This document shows, piece after piece, positions 31,389 through 38,655 of a DNA stretch of 40,986 nucleotides. The notes beneath the pieces were generated by a model that saw only the letters and a list, made by a program, of their open reading frames with translations, ran no database searches and was not told where the DNA came from. Both the position numbers and the translations under genes were made by a program. The first letter of the stretch is position 1. Each line of letters begins with the position of its first letter. The DNA comes from Erysipelotrichaceae bacterium UBA3379. Lineage in GTDB: Bacteria; Bacillota_I; Bacilli_A; Erysipelotrichales; Coprobacillaceae. The stretch covers positions 1 to 40,986 of the forward strand of contig DEPZ01000009.1 in NCBI GenBank assembly GCA_002359025.1. Reading direction: 5' to 3'.

Positions 31389-32696
31389 TTAATCCCTCTT
31401 TCTACAGATAATATGAATAGGAGTTCCTTCAAAGCCAAAAGCTTCTCTTAATCTATTCTCTAAATAACGTTTATAGCTAAAATGTAAATATTGTGGATCA
31501 TTTGTAAATAACACAAATGTTGGCGGACAAACACTCACTTGGTTTGCATAATAAATTCTTAAACGTCCACCATTAAAAGTTGTTGTTGGATTCATTGCTT
31601 GAGCATCAATCAAGATATCATTTAATACACTTGTTGAAACACGTTTTCTTGTGTTTTCATAAACTTCCTTAATTAATGGGAATAATGTATGAACTCTTTT
31701 TCTTTCTTTTGCAGAAACAAAGACGATTGGAGCATAATCAAGATATTTGAATTGTTCTCTCAATTCCTTTGTCATCTTTTGCATTGTTTTTCCATCTTTG
31801 TCAATCAAATCCCATTTATTAACAACCAAGATCACACCTTTACCAGCTTCATGAGCATATCCTGCAACATGTTTATCTTGTTCAATAACACCTTGACTTC
31901 CATCAATAACCATTAAAACAATGTCACTCTTTTCAACAGCTGATAATGCTCTTAAAATAGAATACTTTTCAACATTTTCATAAATCTTTCCTTTTTTACG
32001 CATTCCTGCTGTATCAACAACGCAATACTTTTGACCATCTTTTTCAAACTTTGTATCAATAGCATCTCTTGTTGTTCCTTCAATATCTGAAACAATAACA
32101 CGCTCTTCACCTAGTAAAGCATTTGTTAGAGATGATTTTCCAACATTTGGTCTACCAATAATAGAAAAACGAATATCATCATGTTCTTCAGGTTCAGACA
32201 CAGCAGGTAATAAATGAATCACCTGATCTAAAACATCTCCAATTCCAATCCCATGACTTCCTGAAACAGCAATTGGATCACCTATTCCTAAATTATAAAA
32301 TTCATAAATATCATTTTTAAATGCTTGATCATCAATCTTATTAACCGCAAGAATAACTGGTTTTTTAGACTTTTGTAACATCTTTGCAACAAAAGTATCT
32401 TCATGACGAATACCTTCTCTACCATTGACAACAAAAATAATAACATCTGCTTCTTCAATAGCTATTTGAGCTTGAGCACTGATTTGTTCTGTAAAAGAAG
32501 CATTTTCTAATTCGATACCTCCTGTATCAATGATTCTAAAACTACGTGTCAACCAGGTTGCATTCGCGTAAATACGATCTCTTGTCACACCGGGTGTATC
32601 TTCAACGATAGAAACACGTTCTCCTACAATACGATTAAAAATCGTAGATTTCCCTACGTTTGCACGACCTACAATCGCAACAACTCCTTGTATCAT
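31389..32696 (-). CDS. der: GTPase Der (EngA)
   Basis: Essential GTPase for 50S ribosomal subunit assembly, with two tandem G domains: G1 motifs GRANVGKS (10-17) and GRPNVGKS (about 181-188), DTPG/DTAG switch regions, and NKID and NKWD specificity motifs. A C-terminal KH-like domain follows (about 355-435). Length is 435 residues. AAGGAAGTG precedes the ATG. It lies between cmk and gpsA. Confidence 0.97.
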   Translation of the reverse strand: MIQGVVAIVGRANVGKSTIFNRIVGERVSIVEDTPGVTRDRIYANATWLTRSFRIIDTGGIELENASFTEQISAQAQIAIEEADVIIFVVNGREGIRHEDTFVAKMLQKSKKPVILAVNKIDDQAFKNDIYEFYNLGIGDPIAVSGSHGIGIGDVLDQVIHLLPAVSEPEEHDDIRFSIIGRPNVGKSSLTNALLGEERVIVSDIEGTTRDAIDTKFEKDGQKYCVVDTAGMRKKGKIYENVEKYSILRALSAVEKSDIVLMVIDGSQGVIEQDKHVAGYAHEAGKGVILVVNKWDLIDKDGKTMQKMTKELREQFKYLDYAPIVFVSAKERKRVHTLFPLIKEVYENTRKRVSTSVLNDILIDAQAMNPTTTFNGGRLRIYYANQVSVCPPTFVLFTNDPQYLHFSYKRYLENRLREAFGFEGTPIHIICRKRD

Positions 32697-32711
32697 AAAT
32701 TCACTTCCTTT

Positions 32712-33377
32712 CTATTTAGATAAAATTTGATGAGCTAATTCCAATATTTTTTGAGTAACTTCTTCTCTTGTCATAGATGATGTATCTATTTCAATAGCAT
32801 CATCTGCTTTTTTAAGTGGAGAGATTTCTCTATTCATATCTTGTTGATCTCTTAATGCTATTTCTTGTTCGATAGCTTTTAAATCAGAGTCTATGCCTCT
32901 TTGTAAATTTTCTTGATGACGTCTTAAAGCACGACATTCAATACTCGCAACTTGATAAATTTTAAGCTCAGCATCTTTTAAAACAACTGTACCAATATCT
33001 CGACCATCCAAAATGACTCCTCCACCTTTAGCCATTTGTCTTTGTTGTTGAACTAAAAACTCTCTTACTTTTGCATATTGAGAAACAATACTTGCTCCCA
33101 TAGACACTTCATTTTGACGGATCTTGCTTGACACATCTTCTTGATTTAATAAGACTGTCCCATCAGGTAACATCTCAATTTTCATAGAATCCAAAAGCTT
33201 TGTGACAGCTTCTTCATCATGAAAATCAACCCCTTGACTATATGTATAATAAGCAACACATCGATACATAGCTCCTGTATCAATATACGTATATTCTAAT
33301 TCTTTGGCCACCATTTTAGCAATTGTTGATTTTCCGGCTGCTGCAGGTCCATCAATTGCTATTGAAATCTTCTTCAT
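32712..33377 (-). CDS. cmk: Cytidylate kinase
   Basis: Phosphorylates CMP and dCMP. The P-loop is IDGPAAAGKST (7-17) and GGGVILDGRDIGTVV holds the conserved Arg and Asp of the substrate site; 221 residues. AAGGAGG lies 7 nt before the ATG and is itself preceded directly by an intrinsic terminator that closes the upstream gene. No separate promoter fits in the gap, so expression seems to depend on read-through from the gene at 33414-34076. Confidence 0.95.
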   Translation of the reverse strand: MKKISIAIDGPAAAGKSTIAKMVAKELEYTYIDTGAMYRCVAYYTYSQGVDFHDEEAVTKLLDSMKIEMLPDGTVLLNQEDVSSKIRQNEVSMGASIVSQYAKVREFLVQQQRQMAKGGGVILDGRDIGTVVLKDAELKIYQVASIECRALRRHQENLQRGIDSDLKAIEQEIALRDQQDMNREISPLKKADDAIEIDTSSMTREEVTQKILELAHQILSK

Positions 33378-33388
33378 TTTTTTCCTCC

Positions 33389-33415
33389 TTAAAAAACTAA
33401 GGATATCCTTAGTTT
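33389..33415 (-). terminator. Terminator abutting the cmk ribosome-binding site
   Basis: Minus-strand AAACTAAGG, ATAT loop, CCTTAGTTT followed by TTT and then the cmk AAGGAGG. The arms are perfect over 9 bp (11 if read as a palindrome). Same layout as the terminator before ymdB. Confidence 0.75.
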
Positions 33416-34076
33416 AAAACAATAATTGTTTCACAATAAAGAATGCAAGAACAATAAAGATGATAATAAATACAATAATGACATAATTTAAAATTGTCAC
33501 AAGCTTACCATCACTTTCTTCTTCCTCTTCTTCATAATCATCTACATTTTCTTCTTCAACCGGTTTTTCTTTTTGAACTTTTTGGATTTTCTTGTGTTTT
33601 TTATTTTCTTTCATCAATTCAGAAACAGTTAAATCTTGTTCATATTTTTCTAATTCCTTGACATCTTCCTCAGGTGACATAGAAGCCAATTTTTCTAATA
33701 AAGACATCTTCTTTTCTGGTTCTTCATGAACTCTTCTAGAAACTGGTTCAGATATTTCTTCATGTCTTGGCGTATGTTCTTCTTGTTTAATTTTATTTAA
33801 AATATCAAGTCTTGTGTTATATTGTTCTTTACCAATTTTGACTTTTGCCTCATTTAATGCCATTTTGACTTCTTCATTATTTTGATCTAATGTTTCATAA
33901 GATAATGGTTCCATTAATGTATCATCGATATTCTTTTTTTCGTTTTTAGGCAAGAATGAAAGAAAATCATCCTCTTCTTCATCTTTTTCTGGTTTGATTT
34001 GTCTATCAATACCAACTTCTTCTTTCATTTCTTCTCGTAATTCTTTATATTTATTTATTCTTGTTTGCTTTTCCAC
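33414..34076 (-). CDS. Tail-anchored acidic coiled-coil protein, unknown function
   Basis: Protein of 220 residues that I do not recognise. About 190 very charged residues (Glu/Lys-rich, with likely coiled coils and disorder, an Asp/Glu run near 180-188) precede a single C-terminal membrane segment (about 196-217: YVIIVFIIIFIVLAFFIVKQ) and three residues, so the bulk should be cytoplasmic and tail-anchored. No known catalytic motif. Translation starts at GTG with AAGGTGAT 5 nt upstream. It is divergent from the ferredoxin gene and comes before cmk. Confidence 0.7.
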   Translation of the reverse strand: MEKQTRINKYKELREEMKEEVGIDRQIKPEKDEEEDDFLSFLPKNEKKNIDDTLMEPLSYETLDQNNEEVKMALNEAKVKIGKEQYNTRLDILNKIKQEEHTPRHEEISEPVSRRVHEEPEKKMSLLEKLASMSPEEDVKELEKYEQDLTVSELMKENKKHKKIQKVQKEKPVEEENVDDYEEEEEESDGKLVTILNYVIIVFIIIFIVLAFFIVKQLLF

Positions 34077-34093
34077 TTTACATCACCTTCCAC

Positions 34094-34121
34094 ATTATAA
34101 CATACTTATAAAAATTATAAA
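34094..34121 (-). promoter_or_regulatory. Promoter of the tail-anchored protein gene (and cmk)
   Basis: Minus-strand TTTATA (34116-34121), 16 bp, TATAAT (34094-34099) with an upstream TG (TGTTATAAT, extended -10). Confidence 0.65.
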
Positions 34122-34127
34122 ATAATC

Positions 34128-34156
34128 TTTTAAACTAATTCGAATTAGTTTATAAT
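34128..34156 (+). promoter_or_regulatory. Ferredoxin promoter with 22-bp palindromic operator
   Basis: TATAAT (34151-34156) with a weak -35 TTTTAA (34128-34133) at 17 bp. The spacer is almost filled by a perfect palindrome, TAAACTAATTC (34131-34141) and GAATTAGTTTA (34142-34152), which overlaps the first two bases of the -10. A repressor bound here would block RNA polymerase. Confidence 0.65.
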
Positions 34157-34187
34157 AGATGTTGTAAATGAATAGGAGGAATTAAAA

Positions 34188-34373
34188 ATGAGTTTTAAAG
34201 TTAACGATAGCTGCATCGGATGCGGTGCTTGTACAGCTGTATGTCCAGAAGTATTTGATTTAAATGCTGATGGTTTAGCAGAAAACATTCTTGGAGATGT
34301 ACCAGCTGAATTAGAAGAAGCTGCTAAAGAAGCTGCTGCTAGCTGCCCTGTAGGTGCAATTGTAGAAGAATGA
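34188..34373 (+). CDS. Ferredoxin, single [4Fe-4S] type
   Basis: Small electron carrier of 61 residues. C9, C12 and C15 (CIGCGAC) together with C53 (SCPVGAI) can bind one [4Fe-4S] cluster, as in Thermotoga- and Bacillus-type ferredoxins. C19 (VCPEVF) corresponds to the cysteine that forms a disulfide in some relatives, but no partner cysteine is present, so it is free. The remaining sequence is very acidic (EELEEAAKEAA). Strong AGGAGG before the ATG; own promoter and terminator. Likely partners in an anaerobe are oxidoreductases such as pyruvate:ferredoxin oxidoreductase, not encoded here. Confidence 0.93.
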   Translation: MSFKVNDSCIGCGACTAVCPEVFDLNADGLAENILGDVPAELEEAAKEAAASCPVGAIVEE

Positions 34374-34375
34374 TG

Positions 34376-34405
34376 AAAAAGAGTTCCCGCAAAGGAACTT
34401 TTTTA
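34376..34405 (+). terminator. Intrinsic terminator of the ferredoxin gene
   Basis: AGTTCC, 6-nt loop, GGAACT, flanked by A's and TTTTTTATT, directly after the stop. Confidence 0.85.
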
Positions 34406-34425
34406 TTGTAAAAATATAACCGTAC

Positions 34426-34457
34426 AAAAGGTAATGACAGTATTCATTACCTTTTTT
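34426..34457. terminator. Terminator of the DUF362 gene (bidirectional)
   Basis: AAAAGGTAATGA, 6-nt loop, TCATTACCTTTTTT: T-rich on both strands, between the convergent ferredoxin and DUF362 genes. Confidence 0.85.
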
Positions 34458-34464
34458 CTATCCA

Positions 34465-35568
34465 TTATTTAATTTCAATAAGCTCATATTCACGTGTACC
34501 TAAACCAATTTTTTCAGCATGTTCTAAACATGATTTCCAATTTGTTTCAGGCGAAACATCTGTAAAATGATCATGATGCATATGCCCATGTTTATCTAGT
34601 AAACTGTTTTTAATCGCAGGTTGCTTATTGACAGCATCAGCACAAGCTTGATCTAATGCAACTGGATCAAATGATGCAAACATACCAACATCAGGCACAA
34701 TTGCAATATCATTTTCTGCATGACAATCACAATATGGAGAAACATCAATAACTAATGAAATATGGAAACATGGTCTTCCATCAACAACTGCTTTTGTATA
34801 TTCGGCAATTTTGTAATTCAAAATATCATTTGCTTCATCCATACTTGCTTTAATTGCATCTTTTGGACAAACACCAATACATCTCCCACATCCTACACAT
34901 TTATCATGATCAATTGTTGCTTTTCCATCAGTAATCTTTGGCGCATCATGGGCACAGATTTTAATACATTGACCACACCCTATACAAACTTCTTGTTCAA
35001 CAAGAGGTTTTCCTGCACTATGCATCTCCATCTTTCCTGCACGAGAACCACATCCCATACCAATATTCTTTAAAGCACCACCAAAACCAGTCAATTCGTG
35101 ACCTTTAAAATGATTTAAAGAAATAATAATATCGGCATCCATAATAGCCTGACCAATTTTAGCTTCTTTAACATATTCTCCATTAATAGGAACCAATGCT
35201 TCATCAGTTCCTTTTAATCCATCAGCAATGATTGTATGAACCCCTGTTTGAAATGGATTATATCCATTTGTATAGGCGCTATCTAAATGATCTAAAGCAT
35301 TTTTTCTACCACCAACATATAAAGTATTACAATCTGTTAAAAAAGCTTTTCCACCTAATTCCTTAATATAATCACAAACAACTTTTGCCCAATTAGGTCT
35401 TAAATAAGCCAAGTTACCAGGTTCACCAAAATGAATTTTTACTGCAGCATATTTATCTTCAAAATCAATATTTTCAAAACCTGCTTTTTTCATCAAATAT
35501 TTCAATTTTTCAGGCAAATTCATTCTTCCTGTATGCATATCACAATAATAAACTTTTGATTTTTCCAT
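34465..35568 (-). CDS. DUF362 domain protein with two [4Fe-4S] ferredoxin motifs
   Basis: Protein of 367 residues. The DUF362 domain includes VKIHFGEPGN near the start and a segment with NHFKGHELTGFGGALKNIGMGCG (read in parts). Inserted after it are two ferredoxin motifs, CIGCGQCIKIC and CVGCGRCIGVCP, each with further cysteines for a [4Fe-4S] cluster (about 196-238). The role of this widespread anaerobe family is not established; an electron-transfer or metal-centre role is likely. No signal peptide. GGAGGAAG lies before the ATG. It is convergent with the ferredoxin gene. Confidence 0.88.
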   Translation of the reverse strand: MEKSKVYYCDMHTGRMNLPEKLKYLMKKAGFENIDFEDKYAAVKIHFGEPGNLAYLRPNWAKVVCDYIKELGGKAFLTDCNTLYVGGRKNALDHLDSAYTNGYNPFQTGVHTIIADGLKGTDEALVPINGEYVKEAKIGQAIMDADIIISLNHFKGHELTGFGGALKNIGMGCGSRAGKMEMHSAGKPLVEQEVCIGCGQCIKICAHDAPKITDGKATIDHDKCVGCGRCIGVCPKDAIKASMDEANDILNYKIAEYTKAVVDGRPCFHISLVIDVSPYCDCHAENDIAIVPDVGMFASFDPVALDQACADAVNKQPAIKNSLLDKHGHMHHDHFTDVSPETNWKSCLEHAEKIGLGTREYELIEIK

Positions 35569-35681
35569 CCTTCTTCCTCCTCATACTCCTTTCTCTATTT
35601 TATCACTTTTTATAAAAAATTAAAGTCCCTATCCTTTATCAACCATTATCTTATCTTTACTGAAATATCTTTGACTTATAA

Positions 35682-35706
35682 CAAAAAACTGAAACATGAG
35701 TTTCAG
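35682..35706 (-). terminator. Intrinsic terminator after rluB
   Basis: Minus-strand CTGAAAC, TCAT loop, GTTTCAG, then TTTTTTG, 2 nt after the rluB stop. It closes the dacB-spmA-spmB-rluB operon. Confidence 0.85.
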
Positions 35707-35707
35707 C

Positions 35708-36451
35708 TTATCTTCTTTGTCTTTGTGCTTTCTTTTCCAAAGCCATTTTTCTTAAATCTTTGACTTCTTGAGGTTTTAATAATCGATAATGTCCAGGAGT
35801 TAAACCTTTTAAGTTCACCATACCTATTTGTACACGATGTAATCTTTTGACTTTATGTCCCATGGCTTCAAACATCTTTTTTACTTGACGATTTTTCCCT
35901 TCAACAAGTTTAATCATCAACATTGTTGTTTTATGTTCTGTATCTTTACCAACTATTTTAATTTTACAAGGTAATGTTTTTTGCCCTTCTAAATAGATAC
36001 CTTTTTCTAATTTATGAACAGTTAATCCATCAACTAAACCTGTTACAGACACTTCATATACCTTTTCTAAATGTGATGATGGATGCATTAATAGATTTGC
36101 AAATTCCCCATCATTACTCATAATTAAAACACCTGTCGTATCATAATCCAATCTTCCTACAGGGTATATACGTTCCTTTACATCAGGAAAATAATCAATA
36201 ACTGTTGTTCTTCCTAATTCATCACTTAACGAACAAATACATCCTTTAGGTTTATAGAAAACATAATAAACTTTATTTTCTCCTTCTAGAGCTTTTCCAT
36301 CAACTAAGATCAAATCACCCTTTTTCACTTTAAAACCTAATTCTGTTATGACTTCACCATTGACTTCGACTCTTCCTTGACGGATTAAATCTTCCGCTTT
36401 TCTACGAGAAGTATATCCGCTTGCTGCTATTGCTTTTTGTAGTCTTTCCAT
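35708..36451 (-). CDS. rluB: 23S rRNA pseudouridine synthase RluB
   Basis: Makes pseudouridine in 23S rRNA helix 93 (position 2605, E. coli numbering). An N-terminal S4 RNA-binding domain (MERLQKAIAASGYTSRRKAEDLI, read in parts) is followed by the RsuA/RluB catalytic domain with GRLDYDTTGVL holding the catalytic Asp (about residue 101). Length is 247 residues with a basic tail. It follows spmB, as in B. subtilis (rluB, formerly ypuL), which favours RluB over RsuA. Confidence 0.92.
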   Translation of the reverse strand: MERLQKAIAASGYTSRRKAEDLIRQGRVEVNGEVITELGFKVKKGDLILVDGKALEGENKVYYVFYKPKGCICSLSDELGRTTVIDYFPDVKERIYPVGRLDYDTTGVLIMSNDGEFANLLMHPSSHLEKVYEVSVTGLVDGLTVHKLEKGIYLEGQKTLPCKIKIVGKDTEHKTTMLMIKLVEGKNRQVKKMFEAMGHKVKRLHRVQIGMVNLKGLTPGHYRLLKPQEVKDLRKMALEKKAQRQRR

Positions 36452-36496
36452 AGTATCTTACCGTCCTTTCGATACCATTATACACATATTTTCAAA

Positions 36497-37006
36497 TTAC
36501 ACAAATACTTTTAGATAGATTATTAATGCAAAGATGACACATAAACAATCCATCAAGAGTCCAATAGGTAAAGCATAACGTGTCTCTTTTAAATTTAATG
36601 ATGAAAAATAAAGTGTCACGACATATAATGTTGTATCACTTCCACACTGTATTAATGATCCTAATAAACTAATTGGATGATCCACACCAAAGCTTTCAAA
36701 TAAAGTATATAAAAAAGATAAAGATGCATTGGCACTTATTGGTCTTAATATACTTAATATCATCACATCAACTGGTATTTGTAATCTTATAAGAAGTGGT
36801 TGTAAAATATAACTTAAAACTTCAATCATCCCACTACTTCTTAGCAACTCTACAAATACCATAAAAGCCATTAATGTTGTAAAAAGTGGTTTGATTAATT
36901 TTAAACCACCTTGAACACCTTCTATAAACAAATCCATTAAATTCTCTTTCTTCATAATTCCATCTATCAATACAATTCCTATAACAATCCATACCATTCT
37001 ATTCAT
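36497..37006 (-). CDS. spmB: Spore maturation protein B
   Basis: Integral membrane protein of the nucleoside-recognition (Gate) fold; with SpmA it is needed for full dehydration of the spore core in B. subtilis. The LRPISANASLSF segment and SLIQCGSDTTLYVVTLYF are the conserved parts; about four to five hydrophobic segments in 169 residues. A TTG at 37012 opens the frame, but the ATG at 37006 overlaps the spmA stop (ATGAATAG) and has AAGG 10 nt upstream, so coupling is likely. Part of dacB-spmA-spmB-rluB. Confidence 0.92.
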   Translation of the reverse strand: MNRMVWIVIGIVLIDGIMKKENLMDLFIEGVQGGLKLIKPLFTTLMAFMVFVELLRSSGMIEVLSYILQPLLIRLQIPVDVMILSILRPISANASLSFLYTLFESFGVDHPISLLGSLIQCGSDTTLYVVTLYFSSLNLKETRYALPIGLLMDCLCVIFALIIYLKVFV

Positions 37007-37559
37007 GATCAATCAACCTTTGAATCAATAACCCTACTACCATAATGAAACAAGAAATAATAATCATATAAGGATAAAACCCATAAATATTCTGAGAACC
37101 AAATTGACTCCTTAACATAATCAAAGAACTAGGAAAAAGACAAAAACCAGCAGTATTCATAATAACAAGCGTTAACATTTCTCTTGAAATATGATGACTA
37201 TATTCATATAAATATCTAAACGCCTTTAATCCACTCATTGTTGCTAGAGACCCCAACCCTAACAAATTAGCAATAAAGTTACTAGATAAACATGTATAAA
37301 TATTTTCTTGATTTAAAACATTTCCATATATCAATCTTAACAAAGGATAAAATATAAAGCGAAGATACTTCATAAACCCCGTCTTTTCAATAACATTTAA
37401 AAAACCACCCCATAAACATGCTGATAAAACAACATTCATTAGTAACTCTACAACAACAAAGGGAGTATTCATAAAAGCTTCCATCATTTGGTCTTCATTA
37501 TGCTCCATCAGTCCTATTACTATAAAAATAACAAGACTCCATTTCCATAATTTAGCCAT
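36999..37559 (-). CDS. spmA: Spore maturation protein A
   Basis: Membrane partner of SpmB, 186 residues with about five hydrophobic segments. The conserved SSNFIANLLGLGSLATMSGLKA (read in parts) and NTAGFCLFPSSLIMLR segments identify it. It overlaps the dacB stop by 8 nt (ATGGCTAA) and the spmB start by 8 nt, giving a fully coupled trio. The order dacB-spmA-spmB is the same as in B. subtilis. Confidence 0.92.
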   Translation of the reverse strand: MAKLWKWSLVIFIVIGLMEHNEDQMMEAFMNTPFVVVELLMNVVLSACLWGGFLNVIEKTGFMKYLRFIFYPLLRLIYGNVLNQENIYTCLSSNFIANLLGLGSLATMSGLKAFRYLYEYSHHISREMLTLVIMNTAGFCLFPSSLIMLRSQFGSQNIYGFYPYMIIISCFIMVVGLLIQRLIDHE

Positions 37560-38565
37560 GTATCATATCACCTAATAAAATCATTGTATAATCAAAAATA
37601 GTTTTAATCATTGATTGATTTTTTACAGTATATATCGTATCTTTTGCTATAGAAACTTCTAATAATGATTGATTTTGTATAAAAGAGACTTTCTTTGCTT
37701 CTTCACCACAATAATATAAATCTTGATCTATCAAAAAAGAATGACCATGATACTGATAAATTCCTTTAGGCAATACAAGCAAATATTTATATCTATCAAA
37801 GCATTCTTCATATTTCTTTTTATGAAACTCAAAATCATTACCACAATTGAATGTTACAATAATTAATGAGACATTATCTTTAATAGCTCTTGTAATTAAA
37901 GTTCTTTTTGCTTTATTGGTAAAACCTGTTTTACCACCTACACAATATTCATATTCTTTTAATAATCGATTTTTATTTTTCCATGTTCCTCCACCATCTT
38001 CTCTTTTATAACTTTGTTTACATACAATATCATTAAAAATCGGATTTTCACTACAATAAGCCATTAATAATGCCATATCATAAGCACAAGAACGGTTCCC
38101 ATTATCTTCTTCATCCAATCCCGTAGGATTCGCAAAAATTGTTTGTTTCATGCCAATTTCTTTTGCCTTATTATTCATCATCTCTACAAAATGTTCAATA
38201 CTTCCACCAACATTCACTGCAATCACATTGGCTGCATCATTACCACTTCTTAATAATAAACCATGTAATAAATCTCTTAAATTAATATGGTCTCCAATAT
38301 GTATATAGACCCCACTTCCCCATGCTTTATTGACTTCTTCCCCAATAATATAATCACTATCTAAATCAGCATTTTCAATTGCGACAATTGCTGTCATAAC
38401 CTTAGAAATAGAAGCAACACTTTGGACATAGTTTTCATTCTTTGATTCCAACACATGCCTATTTACACTATCCATCACGACATATGCCTTTCCTACAAAA
38501 TCTACTGCTTTAACTCTAGAAATCATTGAAATAAACAATAAAAAAACACATAATACCTTTTTCAT
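37552..38565 (-). CDS. dacB: D-alanyl-D-alanine carboxypeptidase, DacB-type (PBP5*)
   Basis: Low-molecular-weight penicillin-binding protein that trims stem peptides and controls cross-linking of spore cortex. A signal peptide spans 1-20 (ending VKA-VD). Active-site motifs: S52-I-S-K55, S107-G-N109 and K212-T-G214. A C-terminal hydrophobic stretch is weak. With the start at 38565 it has 337 residues; AGGTGAT lies 6 nt upstream. The longer frame to 38685 contains no signal and crosses the promoter, so it is rejected. Co-transcription with spmA/spmB and a sigmaE-type promoter support the sporulation DacB rather than the vegetative DacA. Confidence 0.9.
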   Translation of the reverse strand: MKKVLCVFLLFISMISRVKAVDFVGKAYVVMDSVNRHVLESKNENYVQSVASISKVMTAIVAIENADLDSDYIIGEEVNKAWGSGVYIHIGDHINLRDLLHGLLLRSGNDAANVIAVNVGGSIEHFVEMMNNKAKEIGMKQTIFANPTGLDEEDNGNRSCAYDMALLMAYCSENPIFNDIVCKQSYKREDGGGTWKNKNRLLKEYEYCVGGKTGFTNKAKRTLITRAIKDNVSLIIVTFNCGNDFEFHKKKYEECFDRYKYLLVLPKGIYQYHGHSFLIDQDLYYCGEEAKKVSFIQNQSLLEVSIAKDTIYTVKNQSMIKTIFDYTMILLGDMIHG

Positions 38566-38583
38566 ATCATTATCACCTAGTGT

Positions 38584-38609
38584 ATTATATGTTTTCTCCA
38601 TTCTATTAT
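38584..38609 (-). promoter_or_regulatory. Candidate sigmaE promoter of dacB-spmA-spmB-rluB
   Basis: Minus-strand ATAA (38606-38609, in GGTATAAT), 14 nt, CATATAAT (38584-38591), then ACACTAGGTGATA. dacB is a known sigmaE operon in B. subtilis. Confidence 0.6.
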
Positions 38610-38633
38610 ACCTTTTACATAAGTCTTTACACC

Positions 38634-38655
38634 AAAAAAGGTCTTTGCAGACCTT
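38634..38655 (-). terminator. Intrinsic terminator of rel
   Basis: Minus-strand AAGGTCT, GCAA loop, AGACCTT followed by TTTT, overlapping the rel stop codon. Confidence 0.85.
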
